This document shows positions 45,950 to 56,666 of a stretch of DNA of 64,000 nt, one piece after another; within the stretch, counting starts at the first letter, position 1, and the number at the start of each line of letters is the position of its first letter. The DNA comes from Neurospora tetraspora (lineage: Eukaryota; Ascomycota; Sordariomycetes; Sordariales; Sordariaceae): positions 806,001-870,000 of the forward strand of contig NW_026944389.1 of assembly GCF_033439725.1 (NCBI RefSeq), in the 5' to 3' direction. Below the pieces are notes generated by a model, which was not told where the DNA came from, did not search any database, and worked only from the letters and a program-made list of their open reading frames with translations. The position numbers and the translations under genes are program-made.

Positions 45950-47365
45950 TAAGGTAGGTACTATCGATCTATAAAAGTTGGGTCTCGTCCGGACAGCGGA
46001 CTGACCAAATATCACACTCCTGATGACCTCGCGCAAGGTTTTTCCCCTTTCTCCGACACAAACACAGTTGTTCCCACCTTCATAGTACAGCGGGAGCCGG
46101 GAATCGATCTTTTCATAGCGGTTGCTTCGGGCTCGATAGGGGTTTGCAACCAGCGCTATTTCCAGGACAAGCTGCATGTTGTTGCCATTTCCTCTGATAT
46201 CCGCCTTGATGAAATACCTGCCCTCAGTGCGACTGGGAGGCAAAACAGAGCGTTGGCCTTGAAGCAGAACGTACCCACGCTCTGCGCTGATCTGAGAAAG
46301 GGAGTTGGGGTCCTCGTTCTGGATGTTTGGGGTTTTATCGGCGTACCAGGGATCGCACACAAGGCAAAACTCATCGCCCTGGTGAATGTTGATGAGGCTC
46401 TGTACCCTGTCATACAAAAGCTTGTTGCCGATGTTGCCTCCTGCAGCAATGGCGCTGGAGGCGGCTTGGAGCTGTAAGGCTCGGGGTAGGTCGGGTAGCT
46501 AGGCTTGGGGAAGGGTGAGGTAGACTTATAGGCCGCGAGCTCTGAGTCGTAATAGTCTTCGGGGTCGGAAAATGAGGAGACGTACGGCTCCGGACAGGGG
46601 TCGTATGCCTGAGCATACCATGAGTCCTGATATCGAATAGGGACAGGCTTGATTCTGTTATGCTTTTTAGAGGTCAGCCTCTTGACTCTTTGCCATTGCT
46701 CCTCGACAACGTCAATCACCCTCTGTACGCTCTCTCTCAGAGATCGTCGATCTGACGTTGGCTAAAGATAAGTTGTACGTGGTTAAAGTTGTTGTCGAAG
46801 ATATCGAACAAATACGGGCCGGGAAGATAGTCGCCTGGACTCCAAGAGTGACGGCACTCCATAGGAAATTTCTGCCTTATTTGTTTCTTTGCAGCCACGA
46901 AAAGTCTATCCCCCACGGCAGCGCCTGGTCGTGCCTTGTACTTCCCTTCGCACGACTGAAGCACATTGAAGTAGAGGTGCTCTCCTCCACCGCCAATGCC
47001 TAGAGGTATTGTATGATCAGTATCCAGTTGAACCTGAGCTTGAACCGTGTACTTGTTGCCGCGATTGCATAGTAGGACTTACCGAACGCGTCATCTTGTC
47101 TGAAAAACTTTGGCTCCTGGTGCTGAGTACTATGTACCCAGAAAATAGCGCCATTCTGAGGTCAAGTATCAACATCATTACTGTACAAAACCGATGTAAC
47201 ATGCATGCGAGGGCAGTGAATGAGTCTTACCAAGTTGTGGCCACCAAATTGCAGGACGAGACAGACCCTCTGTTGCTCTCAGCCACGCAAGAGCTTCGCT
47301 ACTTGAGGATACTCTGCCGAAGAGAGCAGAAAGTGCGCGAAGGGGCGACCGTTAGGTATGAGATA
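45950..47365 (-). pseudogene. Hsp70/actin-fold ATPase relic, copy A (middle and C-terminal part)
   Basis: Minus-strand relic parallel to the plus-strand copy. In order from 47,365: FLLSSAEYPQVAKLL then CLVLQFGGHNL; IFWVHSTQHQEPKFF (matching FWVYSVEGGEPKFF); GGGGEHL-type and LQSCEGKYKAR; FSPGDYLPGPYLFDIFDN-like sequence; VIDVVEEQWQRVKRL; and at the end CDPWYADKTPNIQ, GRYFIKADIRG and CVCVGERGKTLREV. An in-frame TGA lies in the first block (about 47,279) and the blocks change frame several times. The phosphate-1 region is missing. Copy A ends where copy B begins, in the same orientation. Confidence 0.6.
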
Positions 47366-47915
47366 TGATCTGTGAATGTCGCCTGTCGCTGAAGTGGTAC
47401 TACGACTGCGATAGTCGAAGAAGCCGCTCACGACAACTACTGTCAAACGGTCGCGTTGTTGCTGAAAATGCGGTGAACTTCGAGCATTCTGGCGTTCAGC
47501 TACAGAGATGCATAAACCCTGTTGTGATGTTTGTTTTGGATGATTGTGTGGAAAGGCAATGGTTGCATATGAGGGAGTCTATTTCTATATAACAGAGACG
47601 TGTCCGATAGACTGTGCAAATAGATGAGGTTCCCAAATGTCTATTTTCTGTGGAAGTAGTCTTCCCCTACCTTATATACCTGACGCTGACCACAACTCCT
47701 TCCATGCCGCATGACGCTTCCTTCCCAGAGAACTTGCTCCCTTGTACCTTCTTTCTTGTCATCATAGAAGTTTGGACAAGCATTGTCACTCCTGCTTTGA
47801 TGTTCATTCGAACATCCTCCAACAGTCACTTGACAATAACATAACCCTTCTCTCCCTATACCATCCATGACACAAGTGCAATCACTCCAAATCCTCCATC
47901 GCCTCATCCCCATCT

Positions 47916-49616
47916 CTATCTCTTTCCAATCAAGCCCTGGTTATGTTTCCTCGCCCACTCCTCATTAACCGGCCATCTTGCCGTATCTTGGACAACTGTT
48001 CAATGACAACAAAGACATTAGCCAACCGCTCTTCTGCTTTCGAAATCACAATCACAAAAAACAGCAAAGAGAATGAATGACTAACCTTCCCTAGCAAACC
48101 GCGCAAAGATATCCTCTTCACCCTCCGCCTCAACACCACACTTCCTGAAGTGTTCCACCGCTCTGTTCCTCTTGAAGGGATGCCGATTAAAGTTCGGGGT
48201 ATCGGCCTGACACACTCCAAGCAGCTCGGGAGCGGGGCAAGCGAGCACGAAGAACTTGTCGTTTTTGTTCTTGGCTTCGCCACTATCACTATCGTCGCTG
48301 TCGTCGCTGTCGTCGCTGTCGGAGTCATCAAGACCAGCAGCAGCAAGAAGGTGTTGTTCCGCTTTGAAAGCCCAGTACTTGCCCTTCTTCACTTGCGAGC
48401 GCTTGATGGTTGCGCGTTGGGCAGCGGCGGCGGGCTTGAAGCTTGACGACTTGATGACTTTGTTGGCGGTCGCGCAGGAGGAGGAGGGAGGACCGGGGGA
48501 GGTCACTCTGGCTTTGCCTTTTCCTTTGTCTTTCTTGGGCGACACGGCTCCAGAGCCGGATCCGAATCCGCTGGCTTTCGTTGAGGAGGCGGCGGCGGCG
48601 GCGGCAGCGGTGTTGTCCTCAACGGCGTCCGTGGCCTTTCCTTTGCCCTTTTCTTTCGCTGTGTATCTCTTGGGGCGGCGAATGAATGGATCGGGGGAGG
48701 AGGATCGGGAGCGGGAGCGGGTCGAAGGGCCTGCGCCGTCGACAGCGGGCGTGACGGCGCGCTGACCAACTCTGGTTTGGGCGCGAAGGGAGCGCGCAGT
48801 CTGGGCAGGGGCCGTGACTTTGGTGGTCTGTCGAGTTTTGGAGGCAGATGAGCCGGCTGCCACTGGTGGCACGGTCGGACCTGTTGTGCTGGAAGAGGCA
48901 GTGGTTTTAACGGTGGGGTCGGGAGCGGAAGGACCTGGGGCGTTGGTGGTCGCTTCGGTAGCGGTGCTAGCAGCGGGTTCTACATGGCGGTTGCCCCTGC
49001 CAATGTTAGGCTGGTGTCTGGTTGGTACGTCCACCTCAAACATCGGATCCCCCCAAGGATTCTCCCTCGTTCGAGGAACACGATACGGGTCCCGCTCTGG
49101 GAGTGAGTTTGGTGGCAGGGAATCAGCACTCTCTGCGCTGTCTAGTACCATGTCGGGGTTCGCCTTCCACGCGTCATACCACGGATGGTCGCAAACAGGC
49201 GTTATCTGGATCTTCCAGTTGTTCTGCCAATCGACGAGCTCATAGTATGGATAGAGCGGAGGCATGAACACATGCCTGGGGGCAACAAGGACTTGTGCTC
49301 TCAATGGTGAACCTAGAAGGGTTGCAAGTTCGTCGAAGATGTCTTCATGTCGTTTCTTGTACACTCGAAGTTGCTCAACCGTTTCCTCCCATCTTACTCC
49401 GAAGGGGGCGTTGGAGTCAGAGAAACGGAACGAAAAGCCTTGAAATATTCTTTGGGCTTGCCTTTGCACCTCATCGAGTTGATGGCGTGCTTTGAGGTAA
49501 GCATCGTACTCATCATCCTTCAGCTTGACGAACTCTGCCGTACCGGGTTCGAAGGGCTCGGGATCATACGCAGTGAGCGGACGCGGAGACGAGCCTGGAC
49601 CGTTCTCGCCGCTCAT
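47916..49616 (-). CDS. Paralogue of the KGKGKA protein, with C-terminal Cys/His module
   Basis: 536-residue protein of unknown function in two exons: 49,616-48,086 and 47,995-47,916. The 90-nt intron (GTTAGT donor, ACAG acceptor) is inferred because splicing restores the conserved ending VVQDTARWPVNEEWARKHN, matching IVPEQKRWPVDDKWARKNN in the gene at 33,590-35,821; without it the frame stops at REG. N-terminal half: a helical region (about 28-95) and a segment with LYPYYELVDWQNNWKI and HPWYDAWKANPD that the paralogue lacks. Middle: Ala/Thr/Ser-rich disorder, RSRSRSSSPDPF, KGKGKA twice, and KKDKGKGKARVTSPGP. Module from about 394: IKRSQVKKGKYWAFK, an Asp/Ser run, CPAPELLGVC (460-469), HPF (His479), RAVEHFRKC (His489, Cys493), IFARF. 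The Cys-Cys-His-His/Cys set suggests zinc binding; inference. It stands intact among pseudogenes. Confidence 0.78.
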
Positions 49617-50897
49617 GTATCGGGGAAGCCTCCGATGCTGCTGAAGGCTGAAGTTGAAGGTAGGTACGGAAGATCCGCGAGTTCCTGTACGAAGAAGGGA
49701 GTGTGAGGTGATAAGCCACAGGTGGTGAACCTGAGGGTCAGTGTTTTGAAGATGTCAAAGTCAATGCTCACGTTGAGAAGGCGGTAACTTTGATGAGATT
49801 CGAGGCAGTTGTACTTATTGCGAGACGACAAGCGGGTTTTTGTCTAGTGGTGCTTGAGATGGTTGTGGAGAGAGAAATCCTTTGTGGTCGGCGGGAAGAC
49901 GTCGGGTTGAATCCTAAGAGCATGGAGAAGAACATCATTATCAAAGATGTCATGGTTGAATAGATTCCAAGCTATTGTCTTTGTTGTCGCAATCCTCTTT
50001 GTTTGGCCACAGATCTAGGTGTGGGGTCATGGCAAACTCTAGTATTGTTCCTCAAAGATCAAGCCAGTCCTGTCCCATTGACTCACGCCACTCAATGAAT
50101 AGGTATCTTATTCTTCTGCGACGTACCCCATTGAAGTTCAGATCAAACTCATGGCAAGTTGATACGGGGCACCTCCCAATTGTGGCCAAGCCAGTCCACT
50201 CTTATTTCAATCCGAAGCAAGGGAAAGTACCTAGGTTTCACATGTTCGCCAAACTCGATTCCATAAACTTTCGGACATTGTGTCTACTATACAGGTGGCC
50301 CTCGAACATGGGCAGCTACCTTACTAATGGATTCAGTGCTTTACGCCACAAACAGAATATAAAACCAATCGTCATATCTGGCAGGTGCCTGCGTTGATGT
50401 TCATGAGTTTAAACGGCCCTGTTTTGAGACTGTAGTGTCTGCTTGGCCGCACTCGACGTTGCTTTCCACTCCTGAATCCACAATGGTCGTAGGTGAAGGG
50501 TGAATACCTATGTCTTGGTGTCCTCTCATCCCGTGTCTGGTATTTCTCACTATCTGTACGTCAGGTAAAGGCCTTGGTCGTCAATTAGGGCTTTCTCAGA
50601 CCCACAGAAACTTTGACTCCCGGTCGTAAGTGCCCGGGCTGCCTGGTTGCCTGCCCGGTCGCTTGGGGCACTTCTGGCCGACCTTCGCTTCCCTTCCTCT
50701 TCCCCTCCTTTTCCTTGCAGGTTCACGCCAAATTCTCACCGCGCTCGTTTCCCTGCTCTGCCAGCATCAACCGTCGCTCAATCTTCCAACAAGCCTTGCT
50801 TCGCTTGCAAAGAGTGGACAAAACACGCTACTTCTTCTGCCTCATTTACTTGCGCCCTTTACCCAGCAGTTTTCCAGGCCGACACAAAGCAGCCAAG
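49617..50897. other. Intergenic, 5' flanks of divergent genes
   Basis: About 1.3 kb between the KGKGKA paralogue (minus) and the Hsp70-like copy C (plus). Pyrimidine-rich DNA lies before 50,898, as is usual near fungal starts. No gene or repeat is supported. Confidence 0.5.
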
Positions 50898-53196
50898 ATG
50901 GCGAATCCTCCGCAGTAAGTTCACCCCACCAAACAAAGATCTCTGTCCCAGTGCGGCCATCACATGTCGCAAAGCCCATCATTCTTTGGATGCCAGTAGT
51001 AACGTAGGGATACCCTTACCAACAGAGAGGTTTGCGTTTGAATCGACTTGGGAAGCACCGGCATTCGTGCATTCGTCCTGGCAAACGACCAGTCTCACAA
51101 GTTCATTCCGAACTTGCACCCCCTCAGCCAGGATGACAAGAGCTTCCCAGCTCATGGTTATCCATACGACTCCAATGGACCCGTCTATCTTCCCACCATG
51201 CTCGATCCGAATCGAGAACAGGAGTCGTTGAAATACGGCTTTTACCTTTTCTCAGGCGACCCAAACAACCTGTTTCCACAGTATCCTCTGATGAAACGGT
51301 TGCGCGACGCCGACAGCCCGGAGCTCCGTGCTAGGCTCAGAGAAGGAATGATCCAGATGTTTAGGCATCTAAGGAACAAGATCGAGGAGAACCCGGTCGT
51401 TAGGCGTCGCGGCTGGGTCGTTGGTAAACTTTCCATTACCATTCCAAACCAATGGACTCTTGAGTTCGAGGAGGTTTACACCCAACTTCTCGCCGAGGCC
51501 TTCGAATGGGAGATCGAAGTGGCCAGAAGGAAGATCTTCTTTTACACGGAGACAGAGGCACTTGGCCAGTTGTTGCTCCAATCTGAGGATTTCGAGGAGG
51601 CGTCAGTGGCGCTCGCTAGCCAGAACAAGCACAAGGTGTGCCTAGTTCTTGATTTTGGTGGGCATAACCTGGTAAGAGCCTCGGATAGCGTGACTCCTTA
51701 TTGGGCTTAGCTAACATTACGTATTTCAGAACGGCTCAAAGTTTTGGGTCTACAGCGTCGAGGGTGGTGAGCCAAAGTTCTTCAAGCTAGGACCCGCATT
51801 TGGTAGGTTTCAATACACTTGCCATAACGGCTCCCCACGACTTTCATTTAGTCCGCTCTAACCGAAACATGTTTTGTTACAGGTGTCGGCGGTGGAGGAG
51901 AACATTTGCTTCACCATGTTATGCAGGAGTGCGAGAAGCAGTACCGAAGGATGGTGAGAGACACTCCTCTCGCGGGCCAACCACTCTCTGGGCACGCAAA
52001 AGCCGAAATTCGGGCCAAATTCATCAGGCTAGCCTTCCGTGAAAATTGGGGGCCTGGTTCATTCATGCCAGACGATGGTTTGGCCATCGATATATTGGAC
52101 GAACACAACCATCATAGACGGTTCGTATTCGACAGTAACCTCCGAGACCACCTCTGGAATCAAGCATACAAAGCCATGCTTGACCTTGCCAAGAAGGAGC
52201 TGATAAAGCTCAAGATAATTACTTCGAGGGATGAGAACGGAATCATCCCGGATGCGTTCATCGTAATCGCGGGGGGTCCATCCGCAACAAGCCGCTGAGG
52301 CAGAAGATGGAACAGCTGATCAGCCAGCTAGGCTTGCCGGCGGCCACATTTGTGAACAGTGCGGGATTGGACAATGAGTAAGTTTCCGTACCATCGAACA
52401 ACCATTTTCTTCTGGCTAGTTGCTAATGACATCTAACCATCCTGGTAGCTCCGTTCGAAACGCTTGGGGAGCCGCTATCGCAGCCCTCAAGCTAATCACG
52501 GCTGAGGCCTTTTTCAAGCAAGGAGCAGCCATCGGCATCCAGGTCAAGCAGGCCGGCAGTAAGAAGTGGGACAACTCCGCAACCACAATCTTTTACTATG
52601 TGAGTATTTTCATCCATTCTGCTTACCTTATAAATGCTTCGCACAAAGAAGTTCACAAAGAAGTTCAACCCGCTCAATCTCAGTACACTCCTGACACCTC
52701 AAATTCTTCAACAGTGCACTCGGACCCAGCAACCCAAATTTACCGACTGCATGCTCAGCACCAAAGAAGGCGAAACTTCGACCCGTTTTATGCCGACCAG
52801 AACCCCAATCTCCAACACGACGACCCCGAGACGATTCCTCCGATCAGTGCTGGAGGGCGGAGCTACATTTTGTTGGACGCACAGCCCGTGGTCTTGCCCC
52901 GGTCTCCGCTCAAAGGCAGATACTTTTGCTCGGTCCGGGTGGAGGGAGCGGGTGACAACATGGAGCTCGTTGTAGAAGAGAAGCAGGTCGGGCCTCATTT
53001 CAGGTCTGCCGAGAAGTATTACAACTCAGCCTGGCACCGGCTCCCGCTATACTTTGACGGTGGGAGCAGGTGTGTCTCTGTTGGAGAGCGGGGCGTAGAT
53101 CTGGATGATATCATTGTGGCCCTCCCTTCTCAGCCTCAACCCAGCCATCATGATAGTGTTGCCCAGTTTCTCACACACATAGCAAGCGGCCCTTGA
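50898..53196 (+). pseudogene. Hsp70/actin-fold ATPase gene (HSPA12-like), copy C, apparently broken
   Basis: Most complete copy of the local family. Landmarks: IDLGSTGIRAF (phosphate-1), IPNQWTLEFEEVYTQL, ARRKIFFYTETEAL, CLVLDFGGHNL (phosphate-2), FWVYSVEGGEPKFF, GVGGGGEHLLHHVM, FIVIAGG (adenosine region), NAWGAAIAALKL, and a C-terminal DPFYADQNPNLQ to CVSVGERG. Introns fit at 50,915-51,025, 51,672-51,729, 51,803-51,882 and 52,378-52,448. Three lesions argue for loss of function. A TGA at 51,039-51,041, directly before IDLGSTG, cannot be removed by any AG acceptor. A six-G run at 52,271-52,276 where seven would keep the frame into SIRNKPLRQKM. A net length change not divisible by three near 52,773 relative to copy A. 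Sequencing error could account for the G run. If functional, the family would be an ATPase related to Hsp70 with unknown client. Confidence 0.65.
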
Positions 53197-54381
53197 GCTC
53201 CTCTCGGCTCTTCCTTCCTTCCTTTCTACTCTTTCCCTTATTTTTGGGGTTCAAGCGAACCAACCACCGTCCACCCTGATCCTCAGCCGTTTCTTCAACT
53301 CTTCCAAAGGAAGTCGACATACAGGTGGAAGTTCACGTCCAGCCATGCTATAGCAGTTATTTCCACGGTGGAAAGACGGTTTCAATTGCAACACAAGCTG
53401 TGTTATCATTGGCAAGAATTTGGCTACACTCCTGGGAGATTGGGAGTCTGATACTAGTGTCCTCCGAGCTCAACATTCAGCGGGGCATACAGGTCTCATC
53501 TGTTCATCTTCATCAAGGCATGAAGTTGGCGATCTTTGCGGAATCTGAACCAGCACAATAACAGGTTAACTTGAATGGGCTTGAATACAAGGAGTGGCTA
53601 TAGCAAGGGTTGGCCGAGAAAGCGGAAAGGGGGATGTGGTCTCTCAAGGAGCAGTCCGGGTGATAAGGGCGGGTCATATTGAGGAGTCGAAGAAGAACAC
53701 CGGGCCTCTAGGTGTAGTGTTGATGTACAAATTTACCTAACCTTTCAGATAAGAGAAAGGGCGCATATGAAGACAATCTTGAGCGTAACGACCGCAGCGG
53801 GTGTATAAGGAGGGCACCTAGCATAGCAGGGGGGGTGCCTAGCCTAGGTCCAAATTCTAACCATGATAGTGGGACTTGCCGAGTTCAATCACCTAGCCTA
53901 GCTAGTTGGTCAGGGAAGGCCTCTGATTGGTCGGATTTGGGTGCAAAATGGCAAAAGTTAAAGACCCCTATAAGGACCTTCTAGAAGGCCACTATAGGGT
54001 CTTTAGTTAGGGATGGTCTTGGGAGTTTAGAGGTGGTTGTGGTATTTGACTTTGGCTTTAAAGTTCGGATGAGGGCATTTACACTTCCGCGCGAAACTTT
54101 TCGCGCGACGGAAAAAAAGCTGTCGTCAATTGGAATCGAACTGGCGATCACAAGAAAGAAAGCGACGGCGAGAACCATTGAGCCACTGGCCCAATTAATT
54201 GAAGGCGGGCTTCGTTCTTTCCATTGATGTAGGGTGGTGGAATTTCTGGGAGGAAATGAACTTGGGGAAAGAAGTATCGTCACTTTAGATCAGGTGCCCT
54301 GGGGGTTTTCCCGCTACGGGAGTGTATGATTCTCCAACACAGCAGTACCAGACTGTGGAACACAAGCAGACACCACCGAGC
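53197..54381. other. Intergenic with short repeats and a tRNA-like stretch
   Basis: About 1.2 kb without a gene. It has GCCTAGCC-like runs at 53,830-53,910, a near-perfect hairpin TAAAGACCCCTATA / TATAGGGTCTTTA at 53,958-54,005, a palindrome CGCGCGAAA-CTTTTCGCGCG at about 54,089-54,110 and a tRNA-like A-box/B-box pair. Confidence 0.5.
54120..54195 (-). other. tRNA-like A-box/B-box stretch, probably relic
   Basis: On the minus strand TGGCTCAATGG (A-box-like, 54,175-54,185) is followed 32 bases later by AGTTCGATTCC (B-box-like, 54,132-54,142), normal internal-promoter spacing for a tRNA. The D and T stems do not pair well and no clear anticodon arm forms, so this is a degenerate tRNA, the head of a tRNA-derived SINE, or chance. 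Confidence 0.3.
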
Positions 54382-54638
54382 GGTCGTAAGAAGAAACCCA
54401 AAACGGACGGACAGTCCAATACCGCTCGGTGTGGTTGGGCAAGGCCGTTACAAAACTGTGATAGGCATTACAAGAGTTTAGAAACACATCGATCAGGGTC
54501 CATTAGGGATTCTCCCATCCAGGAACTGGCTAGAGGTTGTGAACAAAGGTATAATAAAGACGCATGGATGGCGTGGTGAGTATACCCAAGGTCTGATATA
54601 GGTTCTGACCGTGACATGTTCGGTTTATTCTTACAACC
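54382..54638. mobile_element. MITE family copy 2 (257 bp)
   Basis: Starts GGTCGTAAGAAGAAACCC and ends with the inverse-like CGGTTTATTCTTACAACC. Shares internal blocks with the 36.5-kb copy (AAGGCCGTTACAAAACTGTG, TAATAAAGAC, CATGTTCGGTTT). Non-coding. Confidence 0.6.
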
Positions 54639-54729
54639 ATTTCGACCGGTCACTCATCAGCAACAGCTCCCCGACTTTTCATCTCCCAAATTCTCCCGTT
54701 CCTCCTATTCCCTTCTCACACTCTCACAG

Positions 54730-55891
54730 TCACCACCTCCCCAACCTCCAAGCCTTTCCAGTCCTCACACTCCTCCTCCTCCCCACCCCCTTCACCCTCC
54801 TCTCCCCTTGCCCTTGTCCCAACCCCCCTTCCACCATCCCGGGCATCCCCATCCCATTACCAAAGGAAGTCCCATTCAACCCATACCCCCTCACCACACA
54901 CGCACTAACAGTATGCAAAAACCGAATCCTCCCCCCCTCCACCCTAAAAACATGACTATCCCCCATCGCCTTGTTCTGCCCCTAACTCCTATCCAGCCCC
55001 GGGATTGGGAACCCAACAAAGATATCCACCGTCCCCATCTCCTGATCAACCACGTACCGTCTCCACGGCACTATGATCGTGCTCGCCGGCCACTCCTGGA
55101 TGCAGTCGCCGGTAGAAGTGATGAGGTTCCCCAGCGCGGGGAAGCTGCCTTCGATTCGGAGAAAGGGCGGTCCCCAGGGGACGGAGACGGAGGTGTTGGC
55201 GAAGCGGTTGAAGTATGAATCACCGACGGCTTGGATTTCGGCGTAGGTGTTACTATTGCGGAGCGAGGAGGTCAAGGGGATGGGGATGGGAGGCCAGGAT
55301 CCTTCTTGGAGGGTGAGGGTGAGGGTACCGGTGGCGTTAAAGAGCCAATCTCCCTCATCTGTGACGATACTCTCGATTACTGTCGGCAGGAGAGTCAAGG
55401 GGGAAACCTCTATGCGGGTGTGGATAACATACGGATGGTGGTGTTGCTGGCGGCGATGAGTTCGGTGAAAGTCGCGCAGCGAAGGGGGTCGTGGGCGGAG
55501 CGGTGGAAGTCGATTTTGAGGGGGATGGAGAGGGTTGAGTTCGGGGAGGTGGGGAGAGGGGGGATGCGTTTTCTTTGTAGATGAGATTGGTGGTGGTGTT
55601 GGCATAGTGGCCTGGGCCGGGGGTAGTTGGGGAGCGGGAGGTAGTGAGGTGCTGCTACCGGTACCGGGGTGGGTGAAATTGCTGCCGTGGGCAGAGAGGA
55701 GGGAGGTGATGAAGGCCGTGGATTCACCGAGTGATTGGGCGGTGATTTATTGGGAGGTGATGGATTTGAGGCAGGAGCGGGTGTATTGTGAGGTTGTCGA
55801 GCCCGAGACGGAGGCGAAGGCGGCGGAGATGAGAGGGAGGGTGGGTAATAGGGTTGCTAGGAAGCAAGTTGGAAGAGAAGGTCGGACCATG
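54730..55891 (-). pseudogene. Secreted DUF8021-type fungal protein, broken
   Basis: Starts at 55,891 with a good signal peptide (MVRPSLPTCFLATLLPTLPL, cut near AFA). Later blocks match a fungal secreted family that I recall as DUF8021: IPLKIDFHRS, CATFTELIAASN, HPYVIHTR, SIVTDEGDWLFNATGTL, AVGDSYFNRFANTSVSVPWG, RRYVVDQEMGTVDIFVGFP-PGLDRS, GQNKAMGDSHVFRVEGGRIR and FLHTVSAC. Breaks: TAA at about 55,750 after SITSQ, a frame change near a C run at about 55,565, another at about 55,440 between AASNT and HPYVIH, and TAG at 54,982-54,984 before GQNKAMGDSH. Four lesions make it a clear pseudogene. The middle keeps its sequence well, so the loss may be recent. The natural role of the family is unknown; it is extracellular. 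Confidence 0.7.
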
Positions 55892-56666
55892 TGATCGTGT
55901 CCCGGTCTGTCGGTGCCCGCGGAGGTGAAGAAGGTATAGAGGAGGAGATGGCGGTAGCGTCGCTTGACGCTTCTCGGAGTGAGTCTTGATGGATACCATA
56001 ACGTGTTGCTTTATACTGAGTGACTGGTGTTTGTGTTCCCCTCAGGGAGCACAGAAGTGGCATCGATGGCCAGAGGTCCAGTCGCTGTTCGTTGAAGTTC
56101 CATATGATCCCGTGTGTTGTAACCAAGAGGTGCAGGAACGCTGGGAGGGGAAGTGCATCGATGGTTGGCGGCAAATTCACGATGCCGTTGTCGATCTGTT
56201 TTATCTTGATGTAGTGTGGACAGTACCCGAGCCGAAGCGGGATATACCGTACACCGTTGGACAAGTGCCGTGATCGACGCTGTGACTCGAGTGTTAGCAT
56301 GGTCCGGTAATATGGGATGCCGGGTATTTGACTTCAGATAGACAATATGGGCTGCGTTCCAGAGGGTTGGAAAGAACAACGTCCGGGACTTGGTGGCTTT
56401 CATTGCTGTGGGCGTGACTGTCAGGACATTTCGCGGACGGAAACACTGGGAGGTAGCGACCGATGGAGGATGAGGACGCATGAAGGAAATCTGATATATT
56501 GATAGAAAATGCACTGCGTGTGTCTTGTCATTACCCAGATAGAAAGCGGCGGTTCTGTTTACTCAAAACTGCAACGTATCTCACCGGTCTTGTCCCAAAA
56601 ATCCCAAACATATCTATCCTCCCGGTCAATGTGGCTCCCAACCAGTCGCTCCAACTGTAGCGATGC
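55892..56666. other. Intergenic between DUF8021 pseudogene and methyltransferase 3
   Basis: About 775 bases. Overlapping ORFs (55,986-56,273 plus, 55,857-56,514 minus) have no recognisable family. No repeat seen. Confidence 0.45.
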
